Assembly (NCBI RefSeq): GCF_030211955.1
Contig: NZ_JASODI010000014.1
Span: forward strand, 4,024 to 68,023
Direction of reading: 5' to 3'
Length of the DNA stretch: 64,000 nucleotides
Origin: Corynebacterium frankenforstense
GTDB lineage: Bacteria; Actinomycetota; Actinomycetes; Mycobacteriales; Mycobacteriaceae
Position 1 is the first letter of the stretch, and each line of letters starts with the position of its first letter. Shown in pieces: positions 48,114-57,601 of this stretch. Below the pieces are notes generated by a model that worked only from the letters and a program-made list of their open reading frames with translations, was not told the origin of the DNA and searched no databases. A program made the translations under genes and the position numbers.

Positions 48114-48872
48114 TCAGAGCAGTCCGACGCCGCCGCGCACGAGCACCACCAGCCCGCCGAGCGCCGCCAGCGCGAGCGCCAGGGCGTGCGCCTTGTCCTT
48201 GGGAACCACCTGGGACAGCCGCGCGCCGTACGCGATGCCGACGACCATGCCGATCAATCCCACCGGCCAGATCCACGGGTTGACCACCCCCAGCGAACCG
48301 GCGCCGGTGACCAGCTTGATGATCACCGAGAGCGCTCCCCCGACCACGAACAGCGGCTGCAGCGTCGCCGCGTAGATCCGGTGGTCCCAACGGGCGGCCT
48401 GCGCGTACACCGTGATCGCCGGGCCTGCGATGCCGGCCAACGTGTTCATGAAGCCCCCGACCGCGCCGGCGACCAGCGCTGGAAAACGCCCGTGCGGGGT
48501 GGGCACCCAGCGCAGACCGAAGGTGACCACCGCGAGAGCCACGAGCAACGTGCCGCCGACGAGCACCTGCAGCAGGTCCGTCGAGATCGCCCGGATCACA
48601 AGCGCCCCCGGCACCGCGCCCAGGACCATCGTGGAGCCGACCGTGAGGAACTTCCGCAGATCGATGTTGCGCCACGTCGTCGCCGTGATCAGGGCCGCGT
48701 TGACCACCGCGAGCACGTTGACCACCAGAATGCCTTCCACCGGCCCCAAAAGCAGGCTGACCACCGGGCCTGCGACCAGGCCCAGGCCCATGCCGGAGAG
48801 CCGCTGCATGGCACAGCCGAAGACCACCGTGACCAGCAGGACCGCCAACACCGTCGCCCCGGCGCCGACCAT
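48114..48872 (-). CDS. TSUP-family (sulfite exporter TauE-like) permease
   Basis: 252 aa with about eight membrane helices in two homologous halves: GLGLVAGPVVSLLLGPVEGI near the start and FMNTLAGIAGPAITVYAQ in the second half. Substrate (sulfite, sulfoacetate, others) unknown. ATG 48872 overlaps the coaD stop by one base (TGATG), so the two are co-translated. A longer N-terminus reaching 48968 overlaps coaD and is not used. Confidence 0.85.
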   Translation of the reverse strand: MVGAGATVLAVLLVTVVFGCAMQRLSGMGLGLVAGPVVSLLLGPVEGILVVNVLAVVNAALITATTWRNIDLRKFLTVGSTMVLGAVPGALVIRAISTDLLQVLVGGTLLVALAVVTFGLRWVPTPHGRFPALVAGAVGGFMNTLAGIAGPAITVYAQAARWDHRIYAATLQPLFVVGGALSVIIKLVTGAGSLGVVNPWIWPVGLIGMVVGIAYGARLSQVVPKDKAHALALALAALGGLVVLVRGGVGLL

Positions 48873-49354
48873 CAGGTCTCCCCGCGGTACTTCGCGCGGA
48901 CGGCCTCGACGACGTGCTCGGGCATCAGGCCGGAGACGTCGCCGCCGTAGCGGGCGACCTCCTTGCACAGCGTCGAGGAGACGTAGCCGTACTTCTCGTC
49001 GGTGAGCAGGAAGAAGGTCTCCACGCCGCTGAGCCGCCGGTTCATCTGCGCCATCGGCAGCTCGTAGTCGTAGTCCAGCGAGGAGCGCAGCCCCTTGACC
49101 AGGGCGTCGACGCCGTGGGCGGTGGTGTAGTCGACCAGCAGGCCGCCCCAGGTGTCCACGTCGACGTTGGGCAGGTGCTCGACGGCGCGGCGGATGAGCT
49201 CCATGCGCTCGTCGACGGTGAACAGCCCGGTGTTCTTGTTCGGGTTGGCGGTCACCAGCACCGTCAGCTGGTCCACGTGCGCGGCGGCACGCTCGAAGAT
49301 GGACAGGTGTCCCAGGGTGATCGGGTCGAAGGACCCGGGGCAGACGGCTTTCAC
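48872..49354 (-). CDS. coaD: Phosphopantetheine adenylyltransferase
   Basis: Fourth step of CoA synthesis, transferring AMP to 4'-phosphopantetheine. 160 aa, MKAVCPGSFDPITLGHLSIF with the T/HxGH nucleotidyl-transfer motif (TLGH), and the C-terminal YGYVSSTLCKEVARYGGDV. GTG 49354. Follows rsmD as in most actinobacteria. Confidence 0.96.
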   Translation of the reverse strand: MKAVCPGSFDPITLGHLSIFERAAAHVDQLTVLVTANPNKNTGLFTVDERMELIRRAVEHLPNVDVDTWGGLLVDYTTAHGVDALVKGLRSSLDYDYELPMAQMNRRLSGVETFFLLTDEKYGYVSSTLCKEVARYGGDVSGLMPEHVVEAVRAKYRGET

Positions 49355-49404
49355 GGCTCTCTCGGCTTCCTCGTTCGGAAAAGTCAGTTCAACGGCACCC
49401 GCGC

Positions 49405-49977
49405 TCAGCTCTCGGCGCGCTCGAAGACGGCGACGTCCATGCGCGCGATGCCGTAGGTGCGCTTCTTCAGCTTCTGGCCCGTCGGCGTGAACCCCTCGGG
49501 CCAGGTGGTCTCCTCGTCGGCGGCGCGGCGCTCCACGGCGACCACCGCGACGTCGGCAAGCACAGGCTCGAGCGCGGCCAGCACCTTGCGCACGGTGGAG
49601 GCGCGCACGTCGTAGGGCGGGTCGGCGAGCACCATGTCGAAGCGCCCGCGCGGCGCGCGGCGCAGGTAGGCGAAGACGTCCTCCTGCTCGACGAGCGCCC
49701 CGGGAAGACCGACGGCCTTCGCGTTGGTACGCGCGACGGAACAGGCGGCCGCCGAGGAGTCGACGAGGACGGCCTCGGCGGCACCGCGGCTGAGCGCCTC
49801 GAGTCCCAGCGCCCCGGAGCCGGCGTAGAGGTCGAGCACGTGGCGGCCCTCGACGCCGAAGCGGGACTCCAGCGAGGAGAACAGGCCCTCCTTCGCACGG
49901 TCGGCGGTGGGTCGGGTGCCCTCGGGCGCCTCGGCGAGCCTGCGGCCGCGGGCGGCGCCGGCGACGATGCGCGGCAT
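49405..49977 (-). CDS. rsmD: 16S rRNA (guanine966-N2)-methyltransferase
   Basis: 190 aa. Opens MPRIVAGAARGRRL, SAM-binding DLYAGSGALGLEALSRGA (about residues 49-66) and the catalytic LADPPYD. Length and motifs fit RsmD. ATG 49977 overlaps the stop of the upstream gene (TAATG) and it precedes coaD, the normal order. Confidence 0.92.
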   Translation of the reverse strand: MPRIVAGAARGRRLAEAPEGTRPTADRAKEGLFSSLESRFGVEGRHVLDLYAGSGALGLEALSRGAAEAVLVDSSAAACSVARTNAKAVGLPGALVEQEDVFAYLRRAPRGRFDMVLADPPYDVRASTVRKVLAALEPVLADVAVVAVERRAADEETTWPEGFTPTGQKLKKRTYGIARMDVAVFERAES

Positions 49978-50192
49978 TACTTCCGCTCGCCCAGGGTCAG
50001 GATGCGGTCGCCGCCGCCCACATCGGTGAAGTCCTCGCGGTCGACGTCGGTGACGACGCCGGGGCCCGGGGCGCTGACGCTCGCCTCCAGCTTGGCGGCC
50101 TCGATGGTCGCCAGGTGGTCGCCCGTCTCGACCGTGTCGCCGACGGCGACGTGATACCGGATGGTTCCGGCGAAGGGTGCGTGAATCTCCAT
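49977..50192 (-). CDS. Small biotin/lipoyl-attachment domain protein
   Basis: 71 aa, a single barrel-type biotinyl/lipoyl domain: MEIHAPFAGTIRYHVAVGDTVETGD, attachment-like TIEAAKLEASVSAPGPG and TDVGGGDRIL. The usual EAMKM reads EAAKLE, so the Lys is there but the flanking Met residues are not. Biotinylation is therefore uncertain. ATG 50192, ten bases after recG; coupled to rsmD by overlap. Corynebacterial genomes usually have this gene here. Confidence 0.8.
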   Translation of the reverse strand: MEIHAPFAGTIRYHVAVGDTVETGDHLATIEAAKLEASVSAPGPGVVTDVDREDFTDVGGGDRILTLGERK

Positions 50193-50202
50193 GGGCACAA
50201 GC

Positions 50203-52356
50203 TTAACTTTTCTCGATGTAGTCCTGGCTGTCCGGGTTGATCTCCGCGGCGAAGCTCTCGGCGAGTCCCCGGTCGCGCGCCACCAGGGCGTCCGCCTCCG
50301 CACGGGCCAGCTCGATGAGGTCGCGGTCGGCCTTCATGTCCAGCAGGCGCAGGCTGTTGCGGCCCGACTGGCTGGCGCCCAGGATGTCGCCCTCCTGGCG
50401 CAGCTCGAGGTCGAGCTCGGCGAGCGCGAAGCCGTCGTCGGTGTCGGCCACCGCGGCCAGGCGCTGCAGCACGCGCGGCTGCTCGGACTCGGTGTAGAGG
50501 AAGCACACGCCGGGGCGCGCGCCGCGGCCGACGCGCCCGCGCAGCTGGTGGATCTGGCTGACGCCGAAGTGCTCGGCGCCGCGGATGAGCATCACGGTCG
50601 CCTCGGGCACGTCGACGCCGACCTCGATGACCGTGGTGGAGACGAGCACCTGGACCCGGCCCGCGGCGAAGTCCGCCATGACCCGCTCCTTCTCCTCGGG
50701 GCGCATGCGCCCGTGCAGGACACCGATGCGCAGCCCGCTGAGCGCGCCGTGCTTGAGCTTGGTGGCGACGTCCTCGACGCCGCCCTCCTTCTCGATGCGC
50801 GGGCAGACCACGTAGGCGCGCCCGCCGGCGGCGACCTCTTCGCGGATGCGCCCGGGCACGCGGGCGACCCAGTTGGCCTGGTCGCGGCGCACCAGGAAGC
50901 TCTTGACGTCGCGGCGCCCGTACGGCAGCTCGCGCAGGGTGGAGACCTCCAGGTCGCCGAAGACGGTCATCGCGATGGTGCGCGGGATCGGGGTGGCCGT
51001 CATGACCAGCAGGTGCGGGTGCCCGCCCTTGAGGCGCAGCCGGTCGCGCTGCTCGACGCCGAAGCGGTGCTGCTCGTCGACCACGGCCAGGCCCAGGCGG
51101 AAGAACTCGACGGTGTCCTGCAAGAGCGCGTGGGTGCCCACGACGATATCCGCCTCGCCGGTGACGGCCGCCAGCAGGGCGGCGCGCTTCTCGGCCACGG
51201 ACATGCTGCCGGTGAGCAGGCGGACGGTGACGTCCAGGCCGGCGCGTTCGAGGGTGGACGCAAGCGAGCGGGCGTGCTGGGCGGCGAGCACCTCGGTCGG
51301 CGCGAGGAAGGCGCACTGGTGGCCGTTGTCGATGACCTGCAGCATCGCGGCGAGCGCGACGAGCGTCTTGCCCGAGCCGACCTCGCCCTGCAGCAGCCGC
51401 GACATCGGCTCGGTGGAGTCCAGGTCCGCCGAGATCTCGCCGAGCACCTCGAGCTGGCCTGCGGTCAGCTCGAAGCCGAGGCCCGCGAGCAGCCGGTCGA
51501 CCAGGCCGTCGGGTCTGGGTGCGCAGCGCACGGCGTGGAGGCGGCGGTTGTCGTCGCGGCGCAGCGCGGTCACGCACGCCAGGGTGAACGCCTCGTTGTA
51601 CTTCAGCCGGCGCACGGCGGCCTCAGGCCCCTCGGGCCCGGGCAGGTGCACCCCGCGCACGGCGGCGTCGAAGCCGATGAGCCCCTCCGGCACCCGGTCG
51701 AGCGGCTCGTCCAGCGGCTCGGTGGCGCGCAGCAGGCAGTCGGCGGCCTGCAGGATGCGCCACGAGGTGATGCCCTGCTTGACCGGGTAGACGGGCAGGT
51801 GGCGCTGCTGGGCGAGCAGGCGGCGGATCTCGGCGTCGGCGTCCTCGTCCTTGTTCTTGCCCGTGCCGCTTGACGACGTCGCGTCCGTCGCCGCGACGGT
51901 TCCGTCACCGTCGCCGGCGCCTGCGGCGCCGGGCAGCTCGATGAACTTCGGGTGCTGCAGCTGGACCTGGCCGCGGAAGAAGGAGAGCTTGCCGGAGAAC
52001 ATCGCCCGGGTGCCGGGCAGCAGGCGCTCGGCGACCCACGGGCTGTTGAAGAAGGTGACTTCGATGTGCGAGGTGCCGTCGGTGACGAGCACCTTGCTCA
52101 GGAACCGGGGGCGCTCCTTGGCGGAGCGGCGGCGCAGCTGCTGGGTCTTGACGGTGATGACCTGGGCGACGCAGGTTACGATCTCGCCGGCCTCGACCTC
52201 GTCGAGGTTCACCGCCGAGCCCGACACGGAGTAGGCGCGCGGCAGGTGCGCCCACAGCTGGTCGGCGGTCTCGTAGCCGAGGGATCGCTTCAGCCCGCGC
52301 GAGAGCCGGGCCGGCAGGATCTCCTTCAGCGGCCGCTGGTCCCTCCACCCGAGCAC
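50203..52356 (-). CDS. recG: ATP-dependent DNA helicase RecG
   Basis: Reverses stalled replication forks and unwinds branched DNA. 717 aa from GTG 52356. An N-terminal wedge domain (YSVSGSAVNLDEVEAGEIVT) is followed by helicase motifs: Walker A GEVGSGKTLVAL (about residue 330), DEQHRFG (DEXH), TATPIPRT and QLRGRVGRGARPG. At about residues 145-175 the wedge region contains an alanine/serine/acidic insert (GTVAATDATSSSGTGKNKDEDA) that includes a copy of the dispersed motif. Starts four bases after the upstream stop. Confidence 0.95.
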   Translation of the reverse strand: MLGWRDQRPLKEILPARLSRGLKRSLGYETADQLWAHLPRAYSVSGSAVNLDEVEAGEIVTCVAQVITVKTQQLRRRSAKERPRFLSKVLVTDGTSHIEVTFFNSPWVAERLLPGTRAMFSGKLSFFRGQVQLQHPKFIELPGAAGAGDGDGTVAATDATSSSGTGKNKDEDADAEIRRLLAQQRHLPVYPVKQGITSWRILQAADCLLRATEPLDEPLDRVPEGLIGFDAAVRGVHLPGPEGPEAAVRRLKYNEAFTLACVTALRRDDNRRLHAVRCAPRPDGLVDRLLAGLGFELTAGQLEVLGEISADLDSTEPMSRLLQGEVGSGKTLVALAAMLQVIDNGHQCAFLAPTEVLAAQHARSLASTLERAGLDVTVRLLTGSMSVAEKRAALLAAVTGEADIVVGTHALLQDTVEFFRLGLAVVDEQHRFGVEQRDRLRLKGGHPHLLVMTATPIPRTIAMTVFGDLEVSTLRELPYGRRDVKSFLVRRDQANWVARVPGRIREEVAAGGRAYVVCPRIEKEGGVEDVATKLKHGALSGLRIGVLHGRMRPEEKERVMADFAAGRVQVLVSTTVIEVGVDVPEATVMLIRGAEHFGVSQIHQLRGRVGRGARPGVCFLYTESEQPRVLQRLAAVADTDDGFALAELDLELRQEGDILGASQSGRNSLRLLDMKADRDLIELARAEADALVARDRGLAESFAAEINPDSQDYIEKS
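51869..51891 (+). repeat. Dispersed CTTGACGACGTCGCGTC motif inside recG
   Basis: Read on the minus strand as ATDATSS. It is followed by the hairpin GGCGCC-TGC-GGCGCC (around 51917-51931). Confidence 0.55.
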
Positions 52357-52360
52357 GGCG

Positions 52361-53884
52361 TCACTCCACGCCGATCTCGACCAGCTCGTCGATGTCGCCG
52401 GCCGGGAAGGCCATCACGTCGACGCCGAGGCGCTCGGCGAGCTCCAGCTCGTCGAGATCGACGGACTCGTGCAGCAGCAGGCTGACCTGCTCGCCGCCGG
52501 CGGAGAGCAGGCGGCGGCAGGTGGACTCGACGGCCTCTGCGACGTCCTCGGCCACGGCGGTGACGGTCTCGCCCTCGAGGACGAGGACGTCGTCGCGGGC
52601 GCAGGGCCCGGCCGGGGTCAGGCGGGCGGACTCGGCGCGCACGAGCACGGCGGTGCGCATGCCGGCGGCGGCCTCCTGCATGACGTAGGCGGACACGCCG
52701 ACCGGCTGGCCGGGGTCGTGGACCGCGAGCGCGGCGATGCCGGAGAGCAGCCGGGCCGTGGGCAGCAGGGTGATCTCCTGCTCGAAGGCGTGGCCGGCGC
52801 GCTCGACGGAGACGAGCTCGCGGTGGTTGAGCAGCCCGTTGGGCAGCAGGATGACCTCGTCGGCGCCGCTGGTGCGCACGGTGCGCGCGATCGCGGAGAC
52901 GATGTCGTCGTCGCCCTCGGGCGCCGGCGGGGTGACCACGGCGGCGCCGGCCTCGCGGTAGAGATCGGCCACGGGGCCTGCCGGGGTGACGGCGATGACG
53001 GCGCGGCGCGGGGCCTGGGTCTGCTCGGGCAGCACCTCCAGGCGCAGCGCGGTGACGGTGCCGGCGGCGAAGAGGGCCTCGATGACGGAGCCCGCGGCAC
53101 GGGTGTGGATGTGCACCCCGGCGGCGTGATCGCCGTCGCGGGCGAGCACGAGGCTGTCGCCCATCGCGGCCAGGCGCTCCTCGAGCGCATCGAGGTCGGT
53201 GCCGGAGATGTGGCACATGACCTCCAGGTAGGCGGGCCGGCCGTGCGACTCGGGCGCGGACACCTCGGGGGCCTCGGCGCCGGCGAGCTCCTCGGCCAGC
53301 GACTCCAGCAGGATGACGAAGCCGCGCCCGCCGGCGTCGACGACGCCGGCGTCGCGCAGCGCCTTCAACTGCGACGGCGTCTGCGCAAGGGCCGTTCGGG
53401 CGGCCGCGACGGCGGCCCGCACGACGTCGGCAAGCTCTGTCTGCTCCGCGGCGGCGATGCCGGCGGCGCGCAGCACGGTGATCACGGTGCCCTCGACGGG
53501 CTCGGAGATCGCGCGGTCGACGAGCACGAGGGCGATGCGCAGGGCCTCGGCCACGGCGGTGCCGTCGAGTTCGCCGCGTCCGGCGGCCTCGGCGATGCCG
53601 CGCAGCACCTGGGAGAGCACGAGCCCGGAGTTGCCGCGCGCGCCCTTGACGGCCCCGGTGGCCAGGGCGGCGGCCACGGCGGGGGCGGCGGCGTGCTCGT
53701 CGAGCTTCTCGGCCTCCTCGAGGGCGGCGCTCATGGTGTGCGCCATGTTCGAGCCGGTGTCGGCGTCGGGGACGGGGAAGACGTTGAGCTCGTTGATCTC
53801 CCGCCGCCTGCTGGCCAGTTCCGCCACCGCGCGACGGGACCAGCGCAGCAGCGTCTCGCCGTCGAGGCGTGCGGGGGCGGTCAT
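52361..53884 (-). CDS. DAK2-domain protein (FakA/YloV-like)
   Basis: 507 aa: N-terminal DAK2 phosphotransferase domain (LNVFPVPDADTGSNMAHTM, with the metal-binding DADTGSN, residues about 35-210) and a C-terminal DegV-like half. In firmicutes the FakA version phosphorylates fatty acids bound to FakB; no fakB gene is in view, so the substrate is inferred. ATG 53884 with AAGG upstream. Precedes recG with only a few bases between, as is common. Confidence 0.88.
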   Translation of the reverse strand: MTAPARLDGETLLRWSRRAVAELASRRREINELNVFPVPDADTGSNMAHTMSAALEEAEKLDEHAAAPAVAAALATGAVKGARGNSGLVLSQVLRGIAEAAGRGELDGTAVAEALRIALVLVDRAISEPVEGTVITVLRAAGIAAAEQTELADVVRAAVAAARTALAQTPSQLKALRDAGVVDAGGRGFVILLESLAEELAGAEAPEVSAPESHGRPAYLEVMCHISGTDLDALEERLAAMGDSLVLARDGDHAAGVHIHTRAAGSVIEALFAAGTVTALRLEVLPEQTQAPRRAVIAVTPAGPVADLYREAGAAVVTPPAPEGDDDIVSAIARTVRTSGADEVILLPNGLLNHRELVSVERAGHAFEQEITLLPTARLLSGIAALAVHDPGQPVGVSAYVMQEAAAGMRTAVLVRAESARLTPAGPCARDDVLVLEGETVTAVAEDVAEAVESTCRRLLSAGGEQVSLLLHESVDLDELELAERLGVDVMAFPAGDIDELVEIGVE

Positions 53885-53895
53885 GGATCCCAACC

Positions 53896-54555
53896 TTACA
53901 GCCGCCAGTCGACGGGTTGGCCGCCCTGGTCGACGAGGAGCTGGTTGGCGCGGCTGAATGGGCGCGAGCCGAAGAAGCCGCGGTGAGCGGACAGCGGCGA
54001 GGGGTGCGGGGACTCCACCCGCGGGGTGTCACCGAGGAAGCGCGCGCAGCTCTGCGCGTCGCGGCCCCACAGGATGGCCACCAGCGGCAGGCCGCGGCCT
54101 GCCAGCGCCCGGATGGCGGTCTCGGTGACCTCCTCCCAGCCCTTGCCGCGGTGCGAGGCGGGCTTGCGCGGCTGCACGGTCAGCACGCGGTTGAACAGCG
54201 CCACGCCCTGGCGCGACCAGGCGGTCAGGTCGCCGTCCTCGGGGCGGTCGATCCCGAGGTCGTCGTGGAGCTCGGTGAAGATGTTGGCCAGGGAGCGCGG
54301 CAGCGGGCGCACGCCGGGCTGGGTGGAGAACGACAGCCCCATGGCGTGCCCTGGCGTCGGGTAGGGGTCCTGGCCGACGATGAGGACCTTGACCTCGTCG
54401 AAGGGGTACTGGAAGGCGCGCAGCACGTCGGTCCCGGCCGGCAGGTAGCCGCGCCCGGCGGCGTTCTCCGCGCGCAGGAACTTGCCGATCTCGTGGACTC
54501 GGTCCTCGACGTCGGCGAGGACGGGCTGCCAGGAGGGGTGGACGGGAAGACTCAT
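53896..54555 (-). CDS. ung: Uracil-DNA glycosylase
   Basis: Removes uracil from DNA, starting base excision repair. 219 aa; family 1 motifs [16 protein letters not shown] (catalytic Asp63) and the leucine-loop [13 protein letters not shown]. Normal length. Between thiL and the DAK2 gene on the same strand; only five bases lie between its start and thiL's stop. Confidence 0.97.
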   Translation of the reverse strand: MSLPVHPSWQPVLADVEDRVHEIGKFLRAENAAGRGYLPAGTDVLRAFQYPFDEVKVLIVGQDPYPTPGHAMGLSFSTQPGVRPLPRSLANIFTELHDDLGIDRPEDGDLTAWSRQGVALFNRVLTVQPRKPASHRGKGWEEVTETAIRALAGRGLPLVAILWGRDAQSCARFLGDTPRVESPHPSPLSAHRGFFGSRPFSRANQLLVDQGGQPVDWRL

Positions 54556-54560
54556 GGTCT

Positions 54561-55529
54561 CTAGAAGCTTACCCAGCCGCCGGAGTGGGCGGGCCGCTCT
54601 CCCCCGACGGTGACACCGGAGCCCTTGGTCACCCGGCCGACGACGCGGAAGCCGCTGGGGGCGGGCCCGGCGGTGGTGGCCAGGATGGTGTGGTCCTCAC
54701 CGCCGGTGAGCACCCACTCCCAGGGGTCGGTGCCGGTCAGCTCGCCGGCGCGGATCATGTCCGCGTCCGGAGCGATGGCGTCACTGTCAAGGTCGATGGC
54801 CACCCCGGAGGCGGCGGCCAGCGTGGTCAGGTCCACGATCAGGCCGTCGGAGTTGTCGGTGGCCGCGGTCGCGCCGGTGGAACGCGCGATCATGCCGCGG
54901 GTCGGGTCGATGCGCGGGCTGGTGTGTGCGTCGCGGAGCACCTCGAGGCCTTTCGGCACCTCGCGGCCGTAGCGCTCGAGCAGGGCGAGGCCCGCGGCGG
55001 AGTGGCCGATGCGGCCGGCGGCGACGAGCTGCTGGCCGGAGCGGGCGGCGTCCAGGGTCAGCGCGGGCAGGCTGCCGCCGAGCGAGCCGATGGCCGTCAC
55101 GGAGACGGTCAGCTGTTCGCCGGCGACGATGTCGCCGCCGACGAGGTCCGCGGAAAACTCGACGACGCGCTCGCCGATGCCGTGGGCGAGTGCGCGCAGG
55201 AAGCTGACCGGGGTGTTGGTCGGGGCGGCCACGGCGAGGACGGCGGCGACGGGGCGCGCACCCATGGCCTCGACGTCGGCGAAGTTCTGGATGATCGCCT
55301 TGCCGCCGATCTCCTCCGGGGTGGACCACTCGAGGCGGAAGTGGCGGCCCTCGACGGCCATGTCCGTGGTGACCACCGTGCGCGAGTTCGGCGGGGCGTT
55401 GAAGAGCACCGCGGCGTCGTCGCCGTTGAACTCCGAGGGCGCCTGGGCGACGATCTCCCGGATCACCGCCTTCTCCCCCAGCTCGGCGACGGTCGGTCCC
55501 GTGAAACGGGCGGGGAAGGTGGTGGCCAC
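54561..55529 (-). CDS. thiL: Thiamine-monophosphate kinase
   Basis: Makes thiamine diphosphate from the monophosphate with ATP. 322 aa, AIR-synthase-type fold: [22 protein letters not shown] with metal-binding Asp residues, LVGGDIVAG, and [14 protein letters not shown] at the end. GTG 55529. Divergent from the DUF3515 gene with a 56-bp shared promoter region. No TPP riboswitch seen. Confidence 0.95.
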   Translation of the reverse strand: MATTFPARFTGPTVAELGEKAVIREIVAQAPSEFNGDDAAVLFNAPPNSRTVVTTDMAVEGRHFRLEWSTPEEIGGKAIIQNFADVEAMGARPVAAVLAVAAPTNTPVSFLRALAHGIGERVVEFSADLVGGDIVAGEQLTVSVTAIGSLGGSLPALTLDAARSGQQLVAAGRIGHSAAGLALLERYGREVPKGLEVLRDAHTSPRIDPTRGMIARSTGATAATDNSDGLIVDLTTLAAASGVAIDLDSDAIAPDADMIRAGELTGTDPWEWVLTGGEDHTILATTAGPAPSGFRVVGRVTKGSGVTVGGERPAHSGGWVSF

Positions 55530-55571
55530 GGTCTCAATTCCTCCTAAAGTTGGACCCGGGAGGCAAACCGC

Positions 55572-55577
55572 TAGACT
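55572..55577 (+). promoter_or_regulatory. -10 box for leaderless DUF3515 mRNA
   Basis: TAGACT ends eight bases before ATG 55586; no ribosome site in between. Confidence 0.5.
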
Positions 55578-55585
55578 GGTTGCCC

Positions 55586-56446
55586 ATGGGCGACACGAAC
55601 CAATTTAGCCGCACACCTGTCTACGCGGCCCTGGTACTGGCGGTCGTTCTCGTCGTCGGCGTGCTCATCGGAGCCCGCGTCGTCTTCGAACGCGCAGGTG
55701 ACCAGCCGGTCGCGCTGCCGGACCTGCCCGCCGAGCAGGCCGACTCCCCCGAGTGCACGGGGCTGATCGAGGACCTTCCGGAATCCCTGGGCGACTACGA
55801 CCGCGCCGAGCTGGCCGAGCCGGCCCCGGCGGGCGCGGCCGCCTGGTCGAAGACCTCCACCGAGCGCGTCACGCTGCGCTGCGGTGTCGACGCTCCCGCG
55901 CAGTGGACCGAGGGCGCAGAGACCGAGGAGACCGGCGGCGTCGAGTGGCTGCCGGTCACCGACCCGGACACGGACCTGACCACCTGGTACTCGGTGGACC
56001 GCTCCGCGGTCGTGGCCGTCACCGCCGAGGGCTTCGACCCGACGGCGGACCTCGCCGAGACCGTCGCCGCGCTGCCGGCCGGTGCGGTGGAGAAGAACCC
56101 CCTGCCGCTGGCCGATGTGGTTACCCCGGAGGCCGAGGGCTGCGAGAAGGTGCTCGCCGCGCTGCCCGACGAGATGGGCGACTACCGCCGCGTCGAGGCC
56201 GAGGCCCCGCGGGCCCACTGGGCCGCGCGTGGGCTGCCGCCGGTGGTGGCCGTCTGCGGTGTGGCCATGCCGGAGTCCTACGCGCCGGGCGGGCAGGTCA
56301 CCGAGATCAACGGCGTCAACTGGTTCTCCGAGGGCGACACGCTCTACGCGCTGGGCCTGGACAAGGTCGTCGCGGTCTCCACTCCCCCGGCCGGCGCCGA
56401 CGGCGTGCTGGTCGCCCTGAGCGACGCGCTCAAGGCGGCCGGGTAG
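55586..56446 (+). CDS. DUF3515-type secreted protein with two half-repeats
   Basis: 286 aa from ATG 55586. One N-terminal membrane helix (YAALVLAVVLVVGVLIGARV), then two related extracytoplasmic halves: CTGLIEDLPESLGDYDR...LRCGVDAPAQW and CEKVLAALPDEMGDYRR...AVCGVAMPESY, each with a paired Cys and a WL/WF-containing strand. Half two lines up with a usual DUF3515 domain; half one looks like a second copy. Function unknown; an envelope role is likely. Confidence 0.85.
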   Translation: MGDTNQFSRTPVYAALVLAVVLVVGVLIGARVVFERAGDQPVALPDLPAEQADSPECTGLIEDLPESLGDYDRAELAEPAPAGAAAWSKTSTERVTLRCGVDAPAQWTEGAETEETGGVEWLPVTDPDTDLTTWYSVDRSAVVAVTAEGFDPTADLAETVAALPAGAVEKNPLPLADVVTPEAEGCEKVLAALPDEMGDYRRVEAEAPRAHWAARGLPPVVAVCGVAMPESYAPGGQVTEINGVNWFSEGDTLYALGLDKVVAVSTPPAGADGVLVALSDALKAAG

Positions 56447-56472
56447 ATCGGGCTACTGGACCAGACACGCTT

Positions 56473-56502
56473 GAAGGGGCCGCGCCGGTGGCGCGGCCCC
56501 TT
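56473..56502. terminator. Bidirectional terminator between DUF3515 and ddl
   Basis: AAGGGGCCGCGCC-GGT-GGCGCGGCCCCTTT with T-run on the plus strand and A/T flank on the other; serves both convergent genes. Confidence 0.85.
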
Positions 56503-56533
56503 TACTCTGCCTCGGTGGCTGAGGCGGTGTCCC

Positions 56534-57601
56534 TCAAGCGCGGGCGGTCTCGATCAGCGTGGCCAACAGGTCGGCGTACCCGACGCCGACGGCGCGGAAG
56601 ACCTGCGGGTACATCGAGATCGGCGTGAAGCCGGGCATCGTGTTGACCTCGTTGAGCACCGGGCCGTTCTCGGTGACGAAGAAGTCCACGCGCGCCAGGC
56701 CCGAGCACTCCAGGGCCGTGAAGGCCGTCACGGCCATCTCGCGCAGGCGCTCGGTGGTCTCCTCGCCGATCTGGGCGGGGATCTCGGCGTGCACGACGTC
56801 GTCGAGGTACTTCGCGTCGAAGTCGTAGAAGCCCTCGTCGGAGTCCTCGGTGCCGGTCAGCCTGGCCGGCACGGAGGCGACGACGGTGCCGTCGGGGCGC
56901 TCGAGCACGCCGACCTCGACCTCGGCGCCGACGGTCTCGGCCTCGACGAGGACCTTGTCGTCGTCGGCGAAGGCCTCCTCGAGGGCGGCGTCCAGGTCGG
57001 CCCAGTCGGTCACCCGCGACACCCCGATCGAGGAGCCGCCGCGGGAGGGCTTGACGAAGACGGGCAGGCCCAGTTCCTCGCGGTCCTCATCCGAGAGCGT
57101 CTGGCCGGCGGCGAGCACGGTGCCCGCGGAGACCGGCAGTCCGGCGGCGGAGAGCACCTTCTTGGTGAACTCCTTGTCCATGCCGCAGGCGGAGGCCAGC
57201 ACGCCCGGGCCGACGTAGGGCACGCCGGAGAGCTCGAAGAGGCCCTGCATGGTGCCGTCCTCGCCGAAGACGCCGTGCAGCACGGGGAAGACGACGTCGA
57301 CGTCGGCGTAGCGGCGCCCGTCGAGGAAGGTCAGCTGGCCGGCGCGCTCGGGGTTGACGGCGAGGACGACCTCCTCGCCGTCGGTGACCTCGGGCAGCTC
57401 GCCGTCGTGGGCCTTGAGCGCCTCCGGGTCCCGGGTGCCGGCGACCCACTTGCCGGAGCGGGTGATGCCCACGGGGACCACCTCGAAGCGCTCGGGGTCG
57501 AGGTGGGACATGATCGCCCCGGCGGAGATGCAGGAGATGTTGTGCTCGGTGGAGCGGCCGCCGTAGAGCACGGCGACGGTGGTGGTCTGGCTCAAGTTCA
57601 C
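56534..57601 (-). CDS. ddl: D-alanine-D-alanine ligase
   Basis: Makes the D-Ala-D-Ala dipeptide for peptidoglycan. 355 aa; opens [24 protein letters not shown]-grasp features [19 protein letters not shown] and C-terminal [20 protein letters not shown] 57601 overlaps the gpsA stop (GTGA), so both are translated together. Confidence 0.96.
   Translation of the reverse strand: MNLSQTTTVAVLYGGRSTEHNISCISAGAIMSHLDPERFEVVPVGITRSGKWVAGTRDPEALKAHDGELPEVTDGEEVVLAVNPERAGQLTFLDGRRYADVDVVFPVLHGVFGEDGTMQGLFELSGVPYVGPGVLASACGMDKEFTKKVLSAAGLPVSAGTVLAAGQTLSDEDREELGLPVFVKPSRGGSSIGVSRVTDWADLDAALEEAFADDDKVLVEAETVGAEVEVGVLERPDGTVVASVPARLTGTEDSDEGFYDFDAKYLDDVVHAEIPAQIGEETTERLREMAVTAFTALECSGLARVDFFVTENGPVLNEVNTMPGFTPISMYPQVFRAVGVGYADLLATLIETARA

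Noticed and set aside
54561..55529. TPP riboswitch upstream of thiL
   Set aside because: The 56-bp gap to the divergent gene is too short and has no TPP-type conserved pairs.
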